DNA of 10,182 nucleotides, from assembly GCA_001920085.1 (NCBI GenBank), contig MNJC01000024.1, positions 1-10,182 on the forward strand, in the 5' to 3' direction. Source of the DNA: Actinobacteria bacterium 13_1_20CM_4_69_9 (GTDB lineage Bacteria; Actinomycetota; Thermoleophilia; Gaiellales; Gaiellaceae). Position numbers and translations under genes: made by a program. Below the pieces are notes generated by a model. It saw only the letters and a program-made list of their open reading frames with translations. It was not told the DNA's origin and ran no database searches. Shown here in pieces: positions 1 to 6,523 of this stretch. The first letter of the stretch is position 1. Each line of letters begins with the position of its first letter.

Positions 1-598
1 CCCGAGACGCCCAAGGATCGACGTAGACGTCGTCGAGCTGGACGTTGCCGCTCAGCTCCGTGAACTTCAACTGAATCGACGAGACACCGACGAGGCCGAG
101 CAGCGAGTCGAGATTCAGGATCGCCGGCCCCGGCGACCAGCTCGAGCCCGCCGACACGTCCGACACCTGGACGATGCCGAGCACCTGACCGAGCAGGCCC
201 CTCAGCACGACCTGTACGCGGACGCGCCCGCCGTCGTCGCTGCGAACGAAGAAGCGCGTCACCGTCGAGGTCGTCCCCATGCAGAGGTTCGGCGAGAGCG
301 CTGCATCGCCGGGCGAGAGCATGAGCGAGTAACGGTCGGACGCCGAGTGGGCGTAGAACGACTCGTTGCCCCTCACGATCTGGCCGCCGCCGAGCGACCA
401 GCCGGTCGAGCCGCTCTCGAGGCCGCCGTTCGCGCCGAATGTGTAGTTCCGGTAGTCGCCGAACTGCGCAAACGGCTGCGACGTCGACCCGCAGTCGTTG
501 TTCAGGCCGAGCAGCGAACCACCAGCCATTGCCGCCGGCGCGCAGAGTGCGACGAGCGCCGCCATCAAGACGAGACAAACCGCAGAACGTCGTGCCAC
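1..598 (-). CDS. Secreted protein with signal peptide, C-terminus beyond window
   Basis: Reading the minus strand from a GTG at 598-596 gives 199 codons without a stop to the window edge, so the gene is partial at its 3' end. The start is supported by a strong Shine-Dalgarno (GGAGGAGG) 5 nt upstream. Residues 1-25 form a Sec signal peptide: basic start (VARRS), hydrophobic core, and a small-residue cleavage site near AAMA-GG. The mature part is rich in Gly and Ser, with a beta-strand pattern and a segment ending LDDVYVDPW at about residue 190. That ending resembles the last strand of carbohydrate-binding or jelly-roll modules on extracellular proteins. Two Cys residues in the mature part (near positions 36 and 106) could form a disulfide. 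It is probably exported and may bind a glycan or the cell surface. The fold assignment is inference from pattern only. The gene diverges from the HD-GYP gene. Confidence 0.8.
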   Translation of the reverse strand, partial: MARRSAVCLVLMAALVALCAPAAMAGGSLLGLNNDCGSTSQPFAQFGDYRNYTFGANGGLESGSTGWSLGGGQIVRGNESFYAHSASDRYSLMLSPGDAALSPNLCMGTTSTVTRFFVRSDDGGRVRVQVVLRGLLGQVLGIVQVSDVSAGSSWSPGPAILNLDSLLGLVGVSSIQLKFTELSGNVQLDDVYVDPWASR

Positions 599-603
599 AG
601 AGC

Positions 604-611
604 CCTCCTCC
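604..611 (-). promoter_or_regulatory. Shine-Dalgarno of the secreted-protein gene
   Basis: The minus strand reads GGAGGAGG, five bases before the GTG at 598-596. This near-ideal ribosome binding site fixes the start of the secreted protein and makes the short alternative minus-strand frames in this stretch unlikely. Confidence 0.8.
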
Positions 612-684
612 AGAGCCGTTGAAACCCGCTCTCGCATCTTCGCCGGGGCGGTAGCCGCCGCATCACCCTCGCGGGGTATCCCGA

Positions 685-700
685 TCCCTCGTTCGAGGGA
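685..700. promoter_or_regulatory. Perfect inverted repeat in the divergent intergenic region
   Basis: TCCCTCG and CGAGGGA, 7-bp arms around a TT centre, lie in the 114-bp region between the divergent secreted-protein and HD-GYP genes, 13-28 bp before the HD-GYP GTG. The size and position would suit a dimeric repressor operator, but a chance palindrome or small RNA hairpin is possible. I see no convincing -35/-10 pair on either strand here. Confidence 0.3.
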
Positions 701-712
701 ATCTCGGCGCGC

Positions 713-2050
713 GTGCAGGCCGATCTTGGCTCTATGACGACTGCGGCCGCCACATTCGACCCTGAGATCGATCAGCACGTCGGCGCCATCCGCGAGAGCG
801 AGGCCGGCGGCATGCGTGGGCGCAACCTCTGGACCGCAGTGTTCTTCGCGGCCGGCTTTCTCGGGATAGCCGCGACGCTGCCGATCGTTCTTCACTCGTC
901 GCGCTCGCCGAGCATCGCCACCGTGCTCGCGCTGCTCGTGGCCTACGCTGCGGCCTCGCAGGCGCGCTTCGAAGTCGGCACCGGCCTCTTCCTTCCGACC
1001 GGGCTGATCTTCGTGCCGATGCTCTTCCTGTTGCCACTCGGCTGGGTTCCCGCAGCGATCTGCGCCGGTCTGCTGCTCGGATCTTCCACGGACCTGCTGC
1101 GCCGCGGCCTGCCGCTCGAGCGCATCCTGATCGTCCCGCTCAACTCCTGGTACTCGATCGGGCCCGTCGTCGTGCTGGCGATCGCGGGCGAGCGCGCACC
1201 CACGCTCTCCGACTGGCCGCTCTACGTCGCCGCGCTCGCCGCGCAATGCAGCGTCGACTATGGAATTCAGGCGCCGCACCAATGGTTCGTCTACGGCCTG
1301 CGGTTCTCGGTGGCAGCGCGCTACATGTCCTGGGCGTTCCTCGTCGAGGCCGCGCTCGCACCGGTCGGTCTGCTGGTAGCGCTGGTGGCGTACGAACATC
1401 CCGTGGCGCTCACGTTCGCCCTGCCTCTGGTCGCACTCCTGTTCATCTTCGCGCGGGAGCGGCAGGTCCGGATCGACCATGCGCTCGAGCTCTCGCACGC
1501 GTACCGCGGCACCGCGCTGTTGCTCGGCGACGTCGTCGAGGCGGACGACGCCTACACCGGCCTGCACAGCCGCGACGTCGTCTCGCTCGTCCTCGCCGTC
1601 TGCGACGAGCTCGGCGTCGAGGGAGGCGCACGCCGCGACGCGGAGTTCGCAGCGCTGCTGCACGACGTCGGCAAGATCAAGATCCCTGCAGAGATCATCA
1701 ACAAGCCCGGCAAGCTCACCGACGAGGAGTTCGAGGTGATCAAGACGCACACCGTCGAGGGGGAGCGCCTGCTGTCGCAGGTCGGCGGCCTGCTCGGCAG
1801 CGTCGGTCACATCGTCCGCTCGTGCCACGAGGATTGGGACGGCACCGGCTACCCGGACGGGCTGAGCGCCGAGGAGATCCCGCTCGTCGCGCGCATCGTC
1901 CGCTGTTGCGACGCGTTCAGCGCGATGACGACCGACCGGTCGTACCGCAAGGCGCTGCCCGCGTCGCAGGCCGTCGCGGAGCTGCGGCGTTGCTCTGGCA
2001 GCGACTTCGACCCGGCCGTGGTCGACGCGCTCACCGGCGTCGTCGCCTGA
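713..2050 (+). CDS. Membrane HD-GYP domain protein, probable c-di-GMP phosphodiesterase
   Basis: The N-terminal half (about residues 35-250) is hydrophobic with some seven predicted membrane segments and resembles an integral-membrane sensor. The C-terminal half (about residues 260-445) is an HD-GYP domain, a family that hydrolyses cyclic di-GMP. Visible motifs are H285 (HSRD), the H317-D318 pair with GK (HDVGKIKIP), H346 (HTVEGE), the GYP block CHEDWDGTGYP at 371-381, and D400 in CDAFSAMTTDRSYR. The family norm at the GYP block is HHE; here the first His is Cys371. Numbering uses the GTG at 713. An ATG at 734 (codon 8) is an equally good start, and neither has a clear Shine-Dalgarno (GAGGGA at 695-700 is 12 nt before the GTG). 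The gene stands alone, so its signalling targets cannot be read from context. The domain assignment is firm; the activity is inferred. Confidence 0.92.
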   Translation: MQADLGSMTTAAATFDPEIDQHVGAIRESEAGGMRGRNLWTAVFFAAGFLGIAATLPIVLHSSRSPSIATVLALLVAYAAASQARFEVGTGLFLPTGLIFVPMLFLLPLGWVPAAICAGLLLGSSTDLLRRGLPLERILIVPLNSWYSIGPVVVLAIAGERAPTLSDWPLYVAALAAQCSVDYGIQAPHQWFVYGLRFSVAARYMSWAFLVEAALAPVGLLVALVAYEHPVALTFALPLVALLFIFARERQVRIDHALELSHAYRGTALLLGDVVEADDAYTGLHSRDVVSLVLAVCDELGVEGGARRDAEFAALLHDVGKIKIPAEIINKPGKLTDEEFEVIKTHTVEGERLLSQVGGLLGSVGHIVRSCHEDWDGTGYPDGLSAEEIPLVARIVRCCDAFSAMTTDRSYRKALPASQAVAELRRCSGSDFDPAVVDALTGVVA

Positions 2051-2088
2051 GTTTCGAAACCGCGGGCAAGTCCGGCGGAGCGCCACCG

Positions 2089-2125
2089 CGGACATGTCTT
2101 GGGGACTGTCCCTAAGACATGTCCG
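2089..2125. repeat. REP-like palindromic element, copy 1 (intergenic)
   Basis: The left arm CGGACATGTCTTGGGGAC (2089-2106) and right arm GTCCCTAAGACATGTCCG (2108-2125) flank a single central T. The arms are complementary over 18 bp except at 2101/2113, where the RNA would form G-U. It lies between the HD-GYP stop and the Rieske start, 15 bp before the ATG. A second copy is at 8902-8940, and the two share the core GTCTTGGGGACTGTCCC apart from the arm variations. No T-tract follows, so a classical terminator is unlikely. The form fits a REP-type element of the kind moved by IS200-like REP-associated tyrosine transposases. No such transposase is in this window, so the mobiliser is inferred. Confidence 0.85.
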
Positions 2126-2140
2126 TGTAGCCTCGCCGGC

Positions 2141-3181
2141 ATGGAACGGACGCTGCCGTGGTCGTGGTATGCGGACCCCGAGGTGCTGCGGCGCGAGGGC
2201 GAGCGGATCTTTGCGCGGTCCTGGCAGTACGCCGGTCACCTGGGGCAGCTCGAAGGCGACGGCTCCTACTTCGCCTCGATCGCGGGGCAGATTCCCGTAG
2301 TAGTTACACGCGCGCGAGGCGGCCGGCTCCACGCGTTCCTGAATGTCTGCCGCCATCGAGGCCATGTCGTCGCGACCGGCGCCGGCCGGCGCGAGACGCT
2401 GCAGTGCCCGTATCACGCCTGGACGTACGGGCTCGACGGCGCGCTTCGCGCAGCGCCGCGCGCCGACCGAGAGCCCGGCTTCGAGCTCGACGAGCTCGGC
2501 CTCCGGCAGATCGCCGTCGACACCTGGGGGCCGTTCGTCTTCGTCAATCCCGACCCGGACGCCGCGCCGCTCGCCGAGGCGCTCGGGGACGTGCCCGCGC
2601 GGCTCGCCGAGATCGTCGACGTCGACGCGCTCGAGTTCCGTTTCCGCACCGAGTTCGAGCTCGAGGCCAACTGGAAGGTCGCCTGCGAGAACTTCCTCGA
2701 GTGCTACCACTGCGCGGTCGCGCACCCGGGCTTCACGGCAGCCGTGGACGTCTCGCTCGACTCCTACCGGCTCGAGGCGGCCGGGCTGACGTCGAGCCAG
2801 CTCGGGCCGCTCCGCGAGAACGGAAGCTCGTTCCTCGCCCACGGCGAGGTCGGCCGCAGCCAGTTCCACTTCCTCTGGCCGAACTTCGGGATCAACGTCT
2901 TCCCGGGGCAGCCGAACCTCTCGTGCGGGCCGATCCTCCCGGTCGGGCCGGAGCGCACCGCTCGCTTCCTGGACTACTTCTTCGCGCCCGGCGTCGACCA
3001 GGCCTGGATCGACGAGCTCATTGCTTTCGACGGCCAGATCGGCCGCGAGGACACAGCGCTCGTGGAGGGCGTCCAGCGCGGGGCGCGCTCGGGCGCCCTG
3101 CGCGAGGGCCGGCTCCTGAGCGAGAGCGAGCAGCTCGTCGTGCATTTCCAGCGACTTTGCACCGAGGCGCTGACGCAGTAG
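2141..3181 (+). CDS. Rieske [2Fe-2S] non-heme iron oxygenase, alpha subunit
   Basis: This 346-aa oxygenase component of a Rieske ring-hydroxylating or demethylating system should take electrons from a ferredoxin or reductase and use O2 to hydroxylate or demethylate a small substrate. The Rieske cluster ligands are C70-x-H72 (CRHRGH) and C89-x2-H92 (CPYHAW), 16 residues apart. The mononuclear iron facial triad is H190 and H195 in ECYHCAVAH, plus D304 in REDTALV. The NWKVACENFLECYHC block resembles the choline-monooxygenase/glycine-betaine-demethylase branch, but the substrate cannot be named. I chose ATG 2141 because the protein then begins MERTLPWSWYADPEV, as relatives do. The frame is open further upstream to a TTG at 2099, but that would translate the palindrome. 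No strong Shine-Dalgarno is visible. No reductase or ferredoxin gene is nearby. The ATPase gene starts 13 nt after the stop, so co-transcription is likely. Confidence 0.93.
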   Translation: MERTLPWSWYADPEVLRREGERIFARSWQYAGHLGQLEGDGSYFASIAGQIPVVVTRARGGRLHAFLNVCRHRGHVVATGAGRRETLQCPYHAWTYGLDGALRAAPRADREPGFELDELGLRQIAVDTWGPFVFVNPDPDAAPLAEALGDVPARLAEIVDVDALEFRFRTEFELEANWKVACENFLECYHCAVAHPGFTAAVDVSLDSYRLEAAGLTSSQLGPLRENGSSFLAHGEVGRSQFHFLWPNFGINVFPGQPNLSCGPILPVGPERTARFLDYFFAPGVDQAWIDELIAFDGQIGREDTALVEGVQRGARSGALREGRLLSESEQLVVHFQRLCTEALTQ

Positions 3182-3194
3182 AGTTTCAGCGCCG

Positions 3195-4289
3195 ATGGCG
3201 AGCGTCACCTTCGACCACCTCACCAAGGCCTACGCGGACGACGTCGTCGCGGTCAACGACCTCGACCTCCTGATCAAGGACAGCGAGTTCCTCGTCCTGG
3301 TCGGGCCGTCGGGCTGCGGCAAGACGACGGCGCTGCGCTGCCTGGCGGGCCTCGAGGAGATCACGGACGGCCAGATCAAGATCGACGAGCGCGTCGTGAA
3401 CCGCGTCCCCTCGAAGGACCGAAACATCGCCATGGTGTTCCAGTCGTACGCCCTCTATCCACACATGACGGTCTACGACAACCTCGCGTTCGGGCTGAAG
3501 CTGCTGAAGACGCCGAAGCAGGAGATCCGGCGCCGCGTCGAGGACGCCGCGAAGATCCTCAACCTCGAGCGCTTTCTCGACCGCAAGCCGCGCGCGCTCT
3601 CCGGCGGGCAGCGCCAGCGCGTCGCGCTCGGACGCGCGATCGTGCGCGAGCCCGCCGCGTTCCTGATGGACGAGCCGCTCTCGAACCTCGACGCGAAGCT
3701 GCGCGTCCAGACGCGCGCGGAGATCCTCCGCATCCAGCAGCGCCTCGAAACGACGACGGTGTACGTGACGCACGATCAGGTCGAGGCGATGACGATGGGC
3801 GACCGGATCGCCGTGATGAGGGACGGCGTGCTGCAGCAGGTCGGCCCGCCGCCCGAGCTCTACGAGCGCCCGGTGAACAAGTTCGTGGCCGCGTTCATCG
3901 GCTCGCCTGCGATGAACTTCGCGACCGTGCACGCCGACCAGGGGAAGCTGAAGATGGGCGAGCAGCTCCTGAACCTGAGCGGCTCGCGGGCGAAGATCGC
4001 GGAGCAGCGGCACGGCAAGCAGCTCGAGATCGGCTTCCGGCCGGAGGACCTGGAGATCGCCAACGGCACGGGCGACGGTGCGGTGAGCTTCCCCGCGAAC
4101 GTGGACGTCGTCGAGTACCTCGGCAACCAGGAGCTGCTGCACGCGCAGGTCGAGGGCAACGAGATCGTGGCTCTTGTCGCGAGCGACCGCAAGGTCCAGG
4201 TCGGCGACAAGGTCGAGTTCACGATCCCGAACGACAAGCTGCACATGTTCGATCCGGAAACCGAGGAAAGCCTCGTCCCTACGGGTTGA
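3195..4289 (+). CDS. Sugar ABC transporter ATP-binding protein (MalK/UgpC/MsmX family)
   Basis: This 364-aa cytoplasmic ATPase powers the carbohydrate importer encoded downstream. All nucleotide-binding motifs are intact: Walker A GPSGCGKTT (37-45), Q-loop Q83 in MVFQSYALYPHM, signature LSGGQRQRVALGR from 135, Walker B FLMDEP (156-161) followed by LSNLDAKLR, and the switch histidine H193 in VTHDQ. Residues from about 235 to the end form the MalK-type OB/TOBE regulatory domain, with the typical GFRPEDLEI near 280. The length matches the family. In CUT1 systems one such ATPase often serves several transporters, so it can function even if a local permease is defective. It starts 13 nt after the oxygenase gene. 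Its TGA overlaps an in-frame-looking TTG of the next frame at 4286, which I do not take as the next start. Confidence 0.95.
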   Translation: MASVTFDHLTKAYADDVVAVNDLDLLIKDSEFLVLVGPSGCGKTTALRCLAGLEEITDGQIKIDERVVNRVPSKDRNIAMVFQSYALYPHMTVYDNLAFGLKLLKTPKQEIRRRVEDAAKILNLERFLDRKPRALSGGQRQRVALGRAIVREPAAFLMDEPLSNLDAKLRVQTRAEILRIQQRLETTTVYVTHDQVEAMTMGDRIAVMRDGVLQQVGPPPELYERPVNKFVAAFIGSPAMNFATVHADQGKLKMGEQLLNLSGSRAKIAEQRHGKQLEIGFRPEDLEIANGTGDGAVSFPANVDVVEYLGNQELLHAQVEGNEIVALVASDRKVQVGDKVEFTIPNDKLHMFDPETEESLVPTG

Positions 4290-4350
4290 AAAGGGTAGGA
4301 TCGCGCGGGGCTCTGAAAAGTGGCGGCCCGGAAGCAAGCCGCCTGGGACG

Positions 4351-4356
4351 AGGAGG
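4351..4356 (+). promoter_or_regulatory. Shine-Dalgarno AGGAGG fixing a TTG start
   Basis: AGGAGG ends 7 nt before TTG 4364. It selects that TTG over the TTG at 4286 in the same frame, which would add 26 basic, non-signal-like residues before the signal peptide. It is the strongest ribosome binding site in the operon, in keeping with the high level usually needed for a binding protein. Confidence 0.8.
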
Positions 4357-4363
4357 AATTCAG

Positions 4364-5650
4364 TTGAAACGACGTTCTTGGCTCGCTGTGCTGGCCGTCG
4401 TACTCGGCGCGGTCGCGGCAACGTTCGCCGCAACCGCAAGCTCGAAGCCGGCAGCACGTTCAGCAGGCAGTATCGAAGTGCTCTCGCTGTGGGGTGGCAG
4501 CGAGAAGGACGCATTCATCAAGGTGACGGATGCGTTCACCAAGTCGACCGGAATCAAGGTCAACTACACGACGGCACGTGACTTCGTGCCGGTCATCCGC
4601 ACGCGACTCGCGGCGGGCAACCCGCCAGAGGTCGCCATCATCCCGCGGCCGGGCGTCCTCTCCGACCTCGCCAAGCAGGGCGCGGTCAAGGACCTCGGGT
4701 CGATGGGACTGTCGAGGTCGTATCTCACCGCGCGCTACAGCCCGGCGTGGATCAAGCTCGGCACGGTCAACGGCAAGATCTACGGCGTTGCCGCGAAGGC
4801 CAACTCGAAGAGCGTGATGTGGTACCGGCCGGACCAGTTCAAGAAGTACAAGCTGACGGTCCCGCAGACGTGGGGCCAGCTCATCGCCGTGACGAAGAAG
4901 CTGAAGGCGAAGGGCCAGACGCCGTGGGCCCAGGGTGCGAAGGACTCCTGGACGCTCACCGACTGGTTCGAGAACGTCTACGCACGGACGGCCGGCCCGG
5001 CGAAGTACCTGTCGCTCTTCAGCGGCAAGACGAGCTTCGCGGACCCGTCCGTGAAGAGGGCGATCCTGCAGATGACGCAGGTCCTGAACAACAAGTACCT
5101 GGCGGGCGGCGTGCAGGGCGCCCTCGGTACGGCGTTCGTGGACGGGATCGGCCGCGTCTTCGGCAAGAAGCCGTCCGCCCAGCTGTACATGGAGGGCGGT
5201 TTCGTCGGCGGCATCGCGCTGGATCAGGTGAACACGGCCCTCAAGCCCGGCAAGACGATCAACTCGTTCTTCTGGCCGACGATCAAGGCGCAGTACGGAC
5301 AGCCGATGGTCGGCGGAGGCGACCTCGCGGCGGCATTCAAGGACACGCCCGACGTGAGGACGTTCCTGAAGTACATCTCCTCGCCTGCGGCGGGGAGGAT
5401 CTGGGTCTCGACGGGCGCGATCATCTCGCCGAACAAGCAGGTGAAGAAGAGCGCCTACCCGAACATCCTCGTGCAGAAGGAAGCCGCGCAGGTAGCGGGC
5501 GCGAAGGTGTTCCTGTTCGACGGCTCGGACACCCTGCCGGGCACGCTCGCCGACGACTGGGGAGCAGCCCTGCAAAACGCAATCCAGAAGCCGGGCAGCA
5601 TCAGCAGCCTGCTGTCCGACTTCCAGAAGAAGGCGGCCAAGGAGTTCTAG
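4364..5650 (+). CDS. Sugar ABC transporter extracellular solute-binding protein (family 1)
   Basis: This 428-aa binding protein captures the sugar outside the cell and delivers it to the permeases. The TTG start is set by AGGAGG 7 nt upstream. A signal peptide follows (MKRRSWLAVLAVVLGAVAAT, then an Ala-rich c-region), and the mature protein begins near GSIEVLSLWGG. That opening, NPPEVAIIPRPG (near 85-97), the GKIYGVAAKANSKSVMWYRPD block and a C-terminal FLFDGSDTLPG segment fit the AglE-like alpha-glucoside binders among family 1 proteins. The ligand is not certain. There is no lipobox cysteine, so the protein would be released or held in a periplasm-like space instead of lipid-anchored. It lies 74 nt after the ATPase gene, and a stem-loop follows its stop codon. 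Confidence 0.93.
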   Translation: MKRRSWLAVLAVVLGAVAATFAATASSKPAARSAGSIEVLSLWGGSEKDAFIKVTDAFTKSTGIKVNYTTARDFVPVIRTRLAAGNPPEVAIIPRPGVLSDLAKQGAVKDLGSMGLSRSYLTARYSPAWIKLGTVNGKIYGVAAKANSKSVMWYRPDQFKKYKLTVPQTWGQLIAVTKKLKAKGQTPWAQGAKDSWTLTDWFENVYARTAGPAKYLSLFSGKTSFADPSVKRAILQMTQVLNNKYLAGGVQGALGTAFVDGIGRVFGKKPSAQLYMEGGFVGGIALDQVNTALKPGKTINSFFWPTIKAQYGQPMVGGGDLAAAFKDTPDVRTFLKYISSPAAGRIWVSTGAIISPNKQVKKSAYPNILVQKEAAQVAGAKVFLFDGSDTLPGTLADDWGAALQNAIQKPGSISSLLSDFQKKAAKEF

Positions 5651-5663
5651 GCCGCAACGACGT

Positions 5664-5697
5664 GACAGCGCCCGCCGCCCGGCGGGCGCTGTCGTTT
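5664..5697 (+). terminator. Intercistronic GC-rich stem-loop after the binding-protein gene
   Basis: GACAGCGCCCGCC (5664-5676) pairs perfectly with GGCGGGCGCTGTC (5681-5693) over 13 bp around a GCCC loop. It is followed by GTTT, a poor T-tract. It begins 13 nt after the binding-protein stop and ends 9 nt before the permease start. It probably acts as a leaky terminator or a 3' stabiliser, giving more binding protein than permease, as intercistronic hairpins do in other sugar operons. Full termination is unlikely, because no new promoter is evident before the permease gene. Confidence 0.75.
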
Positions 5698-5702
5698 CCG
5701 CC

Positions 5703-6523
5703 TTGAGCGCACAAGCCCCACCAATCCAGGTTCCGCAGCCGAAGCGCCGGTACGGCCGGTCGCGCGAGGGCTCGTTCAAGGAGCGCCTGCAAGGGATCGC
5801 GTTCGCCGCGCCCGCCCTGATCGTGCTCGGGCTGTTCGTGGTCTACCCGGCGTACTACACGGTGCGCCTCGCCTTCTACAAGAGCGACTACCTCTTCAGC
5901 TTCACGAACTACGTCGGGCTGCAGAACTTCAAGGATCTCTTCCAGGACAAGGACTTCTTCGACGTCTCCCACTTCCCGCCGAGCGGCGCGGTGTTCAACA
6001 ACCTCAAGTGGGTCGTCATCTATATCTCGCTGTGCCTGATTCTCGGGCTCGCGCTCGCGGTCATGACGATCCGCGTGCGCTACGAGTCCGCGGTCAAGTC
6101 GGTGATCTTCATCCCGATGGCGATCTCGGCCACGGCGGTCGCCGTGATCTGGCTGCTCGTCTACAGCCCCAACCCGGACATCGGCACGGTCAACGCCGTG
6201 ATCCACGGCCTAGGGGGGAACCCGGTGTCGTGGCTCGGGCAGTCGAGCACCGTCAACTACGCGATCATCATCGCCTACGTCTGGGCGTCGACCGGCTTTG
6301 CGATGGTCGTCCTGTCCTGATCAAGGTCTTCGACATCATCTACGTGATGACGGCGGGCGGGCCCGGCACGTCGAGCCGGGTGATCGCCTACACGATGTTC
6401 GTCGACACCTTCAACGGCTTCCCCGGCCGCGGCGCCGCTGTCGCCGTGATCATGCTGGTGCTGATGATCCCCGTGATGATCCTCAACGTCAGCCGGTTCA
6501 AGAGCGAGCGGGTGATGACGTAA
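5703..6523 (+). pseudogene. Sugar ABC permease 1 (MalF/AglF type), frameshifted with EAA loop missing
   Basis: The first part (TTG 5703 to TGA 6318-6320, 205 aa) encodes a permease N-terminus. It has a membrane segment near 32-50, an external loop, and segments near 103-123, 130-156 and 183-205, ending in WASTGFAMVVLS. The rest continues from about 6317 in another frame to TAA 6521-6523, beginning LIKVFDIIYVMTAGGPG and ending with a membrane segment and NVSRFKSERVMT. In AglF-like permeases these two pieces are separated by about 40-45 residues containing the cytoplasmic EAA---G loop that docks on the ATPase. Here they abut at TCCTGTCCTG (6310-6319), so the sequence shows both a frame change and a missing segment. 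The start has no Shine-Dalgarno and is the least certain part. The gene could be a true pseudogene or an assembly error. Permease 2 begins on its last base. Confidence 0.75.

Noticed and set aside
615..712. Cyclic-di-GMP riboswitch before the HD-GYP gene
   Set aside because: GCGGGGTATCCCGA near 671-684 looks faintly like the 3' part of a class I c-di-GMP riboswitch, but the other conserved blocks are absent on both strands. A covariance-model search of 599-740 would settle it.
347..737. Small plus-strand frames at the left end
   Set aside because: They lie antisense to the secreted-protein gene, which has a signal peptide and a strong ribosome binding site. Their products are Arg/Ala-rich shadows.
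2051..2060. GTTTCGAAAC perfect 10-bp palindrome just after the HD-GYP stop
   Set aside because: It is short, occurs once and has no supporting context.
2089..2125. Palindrome copy 1 as a terminator of the HD-GYP gene
   Set aside because: No T-tract follows on either strand, and the related copy lies inside a coding region, so a mobile repeat is the better explanation. Some transcript-end effect cannot be excluded.
2099..2140. Longer Rieske protein starting at TTG 2099
   Set aside because: These 14 codons translate the right half of the palindromic element. The ATG at 2141 gives the usual N-terminus, and no Shine-Dalgarno supports the TTG.
4286..4301. Promoter before the binding-protein gene (TTGAAA and TAGGAT)
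   Set aside because: The two hexamers are separated by only 4 nt, and no -35-like sequence lies 16-18 nt upstream of TAGGAT.
3186..4514. Long minus-strand frame of about 440 codons opposite the ATPase gene, and a similar one at 4460-5779
   Set aside because: Both are antisense shadows of well-recognised plus-strand genes in high-GC DNA, with low-complexity Arg/Leu/Asp/Val composition and no motif.
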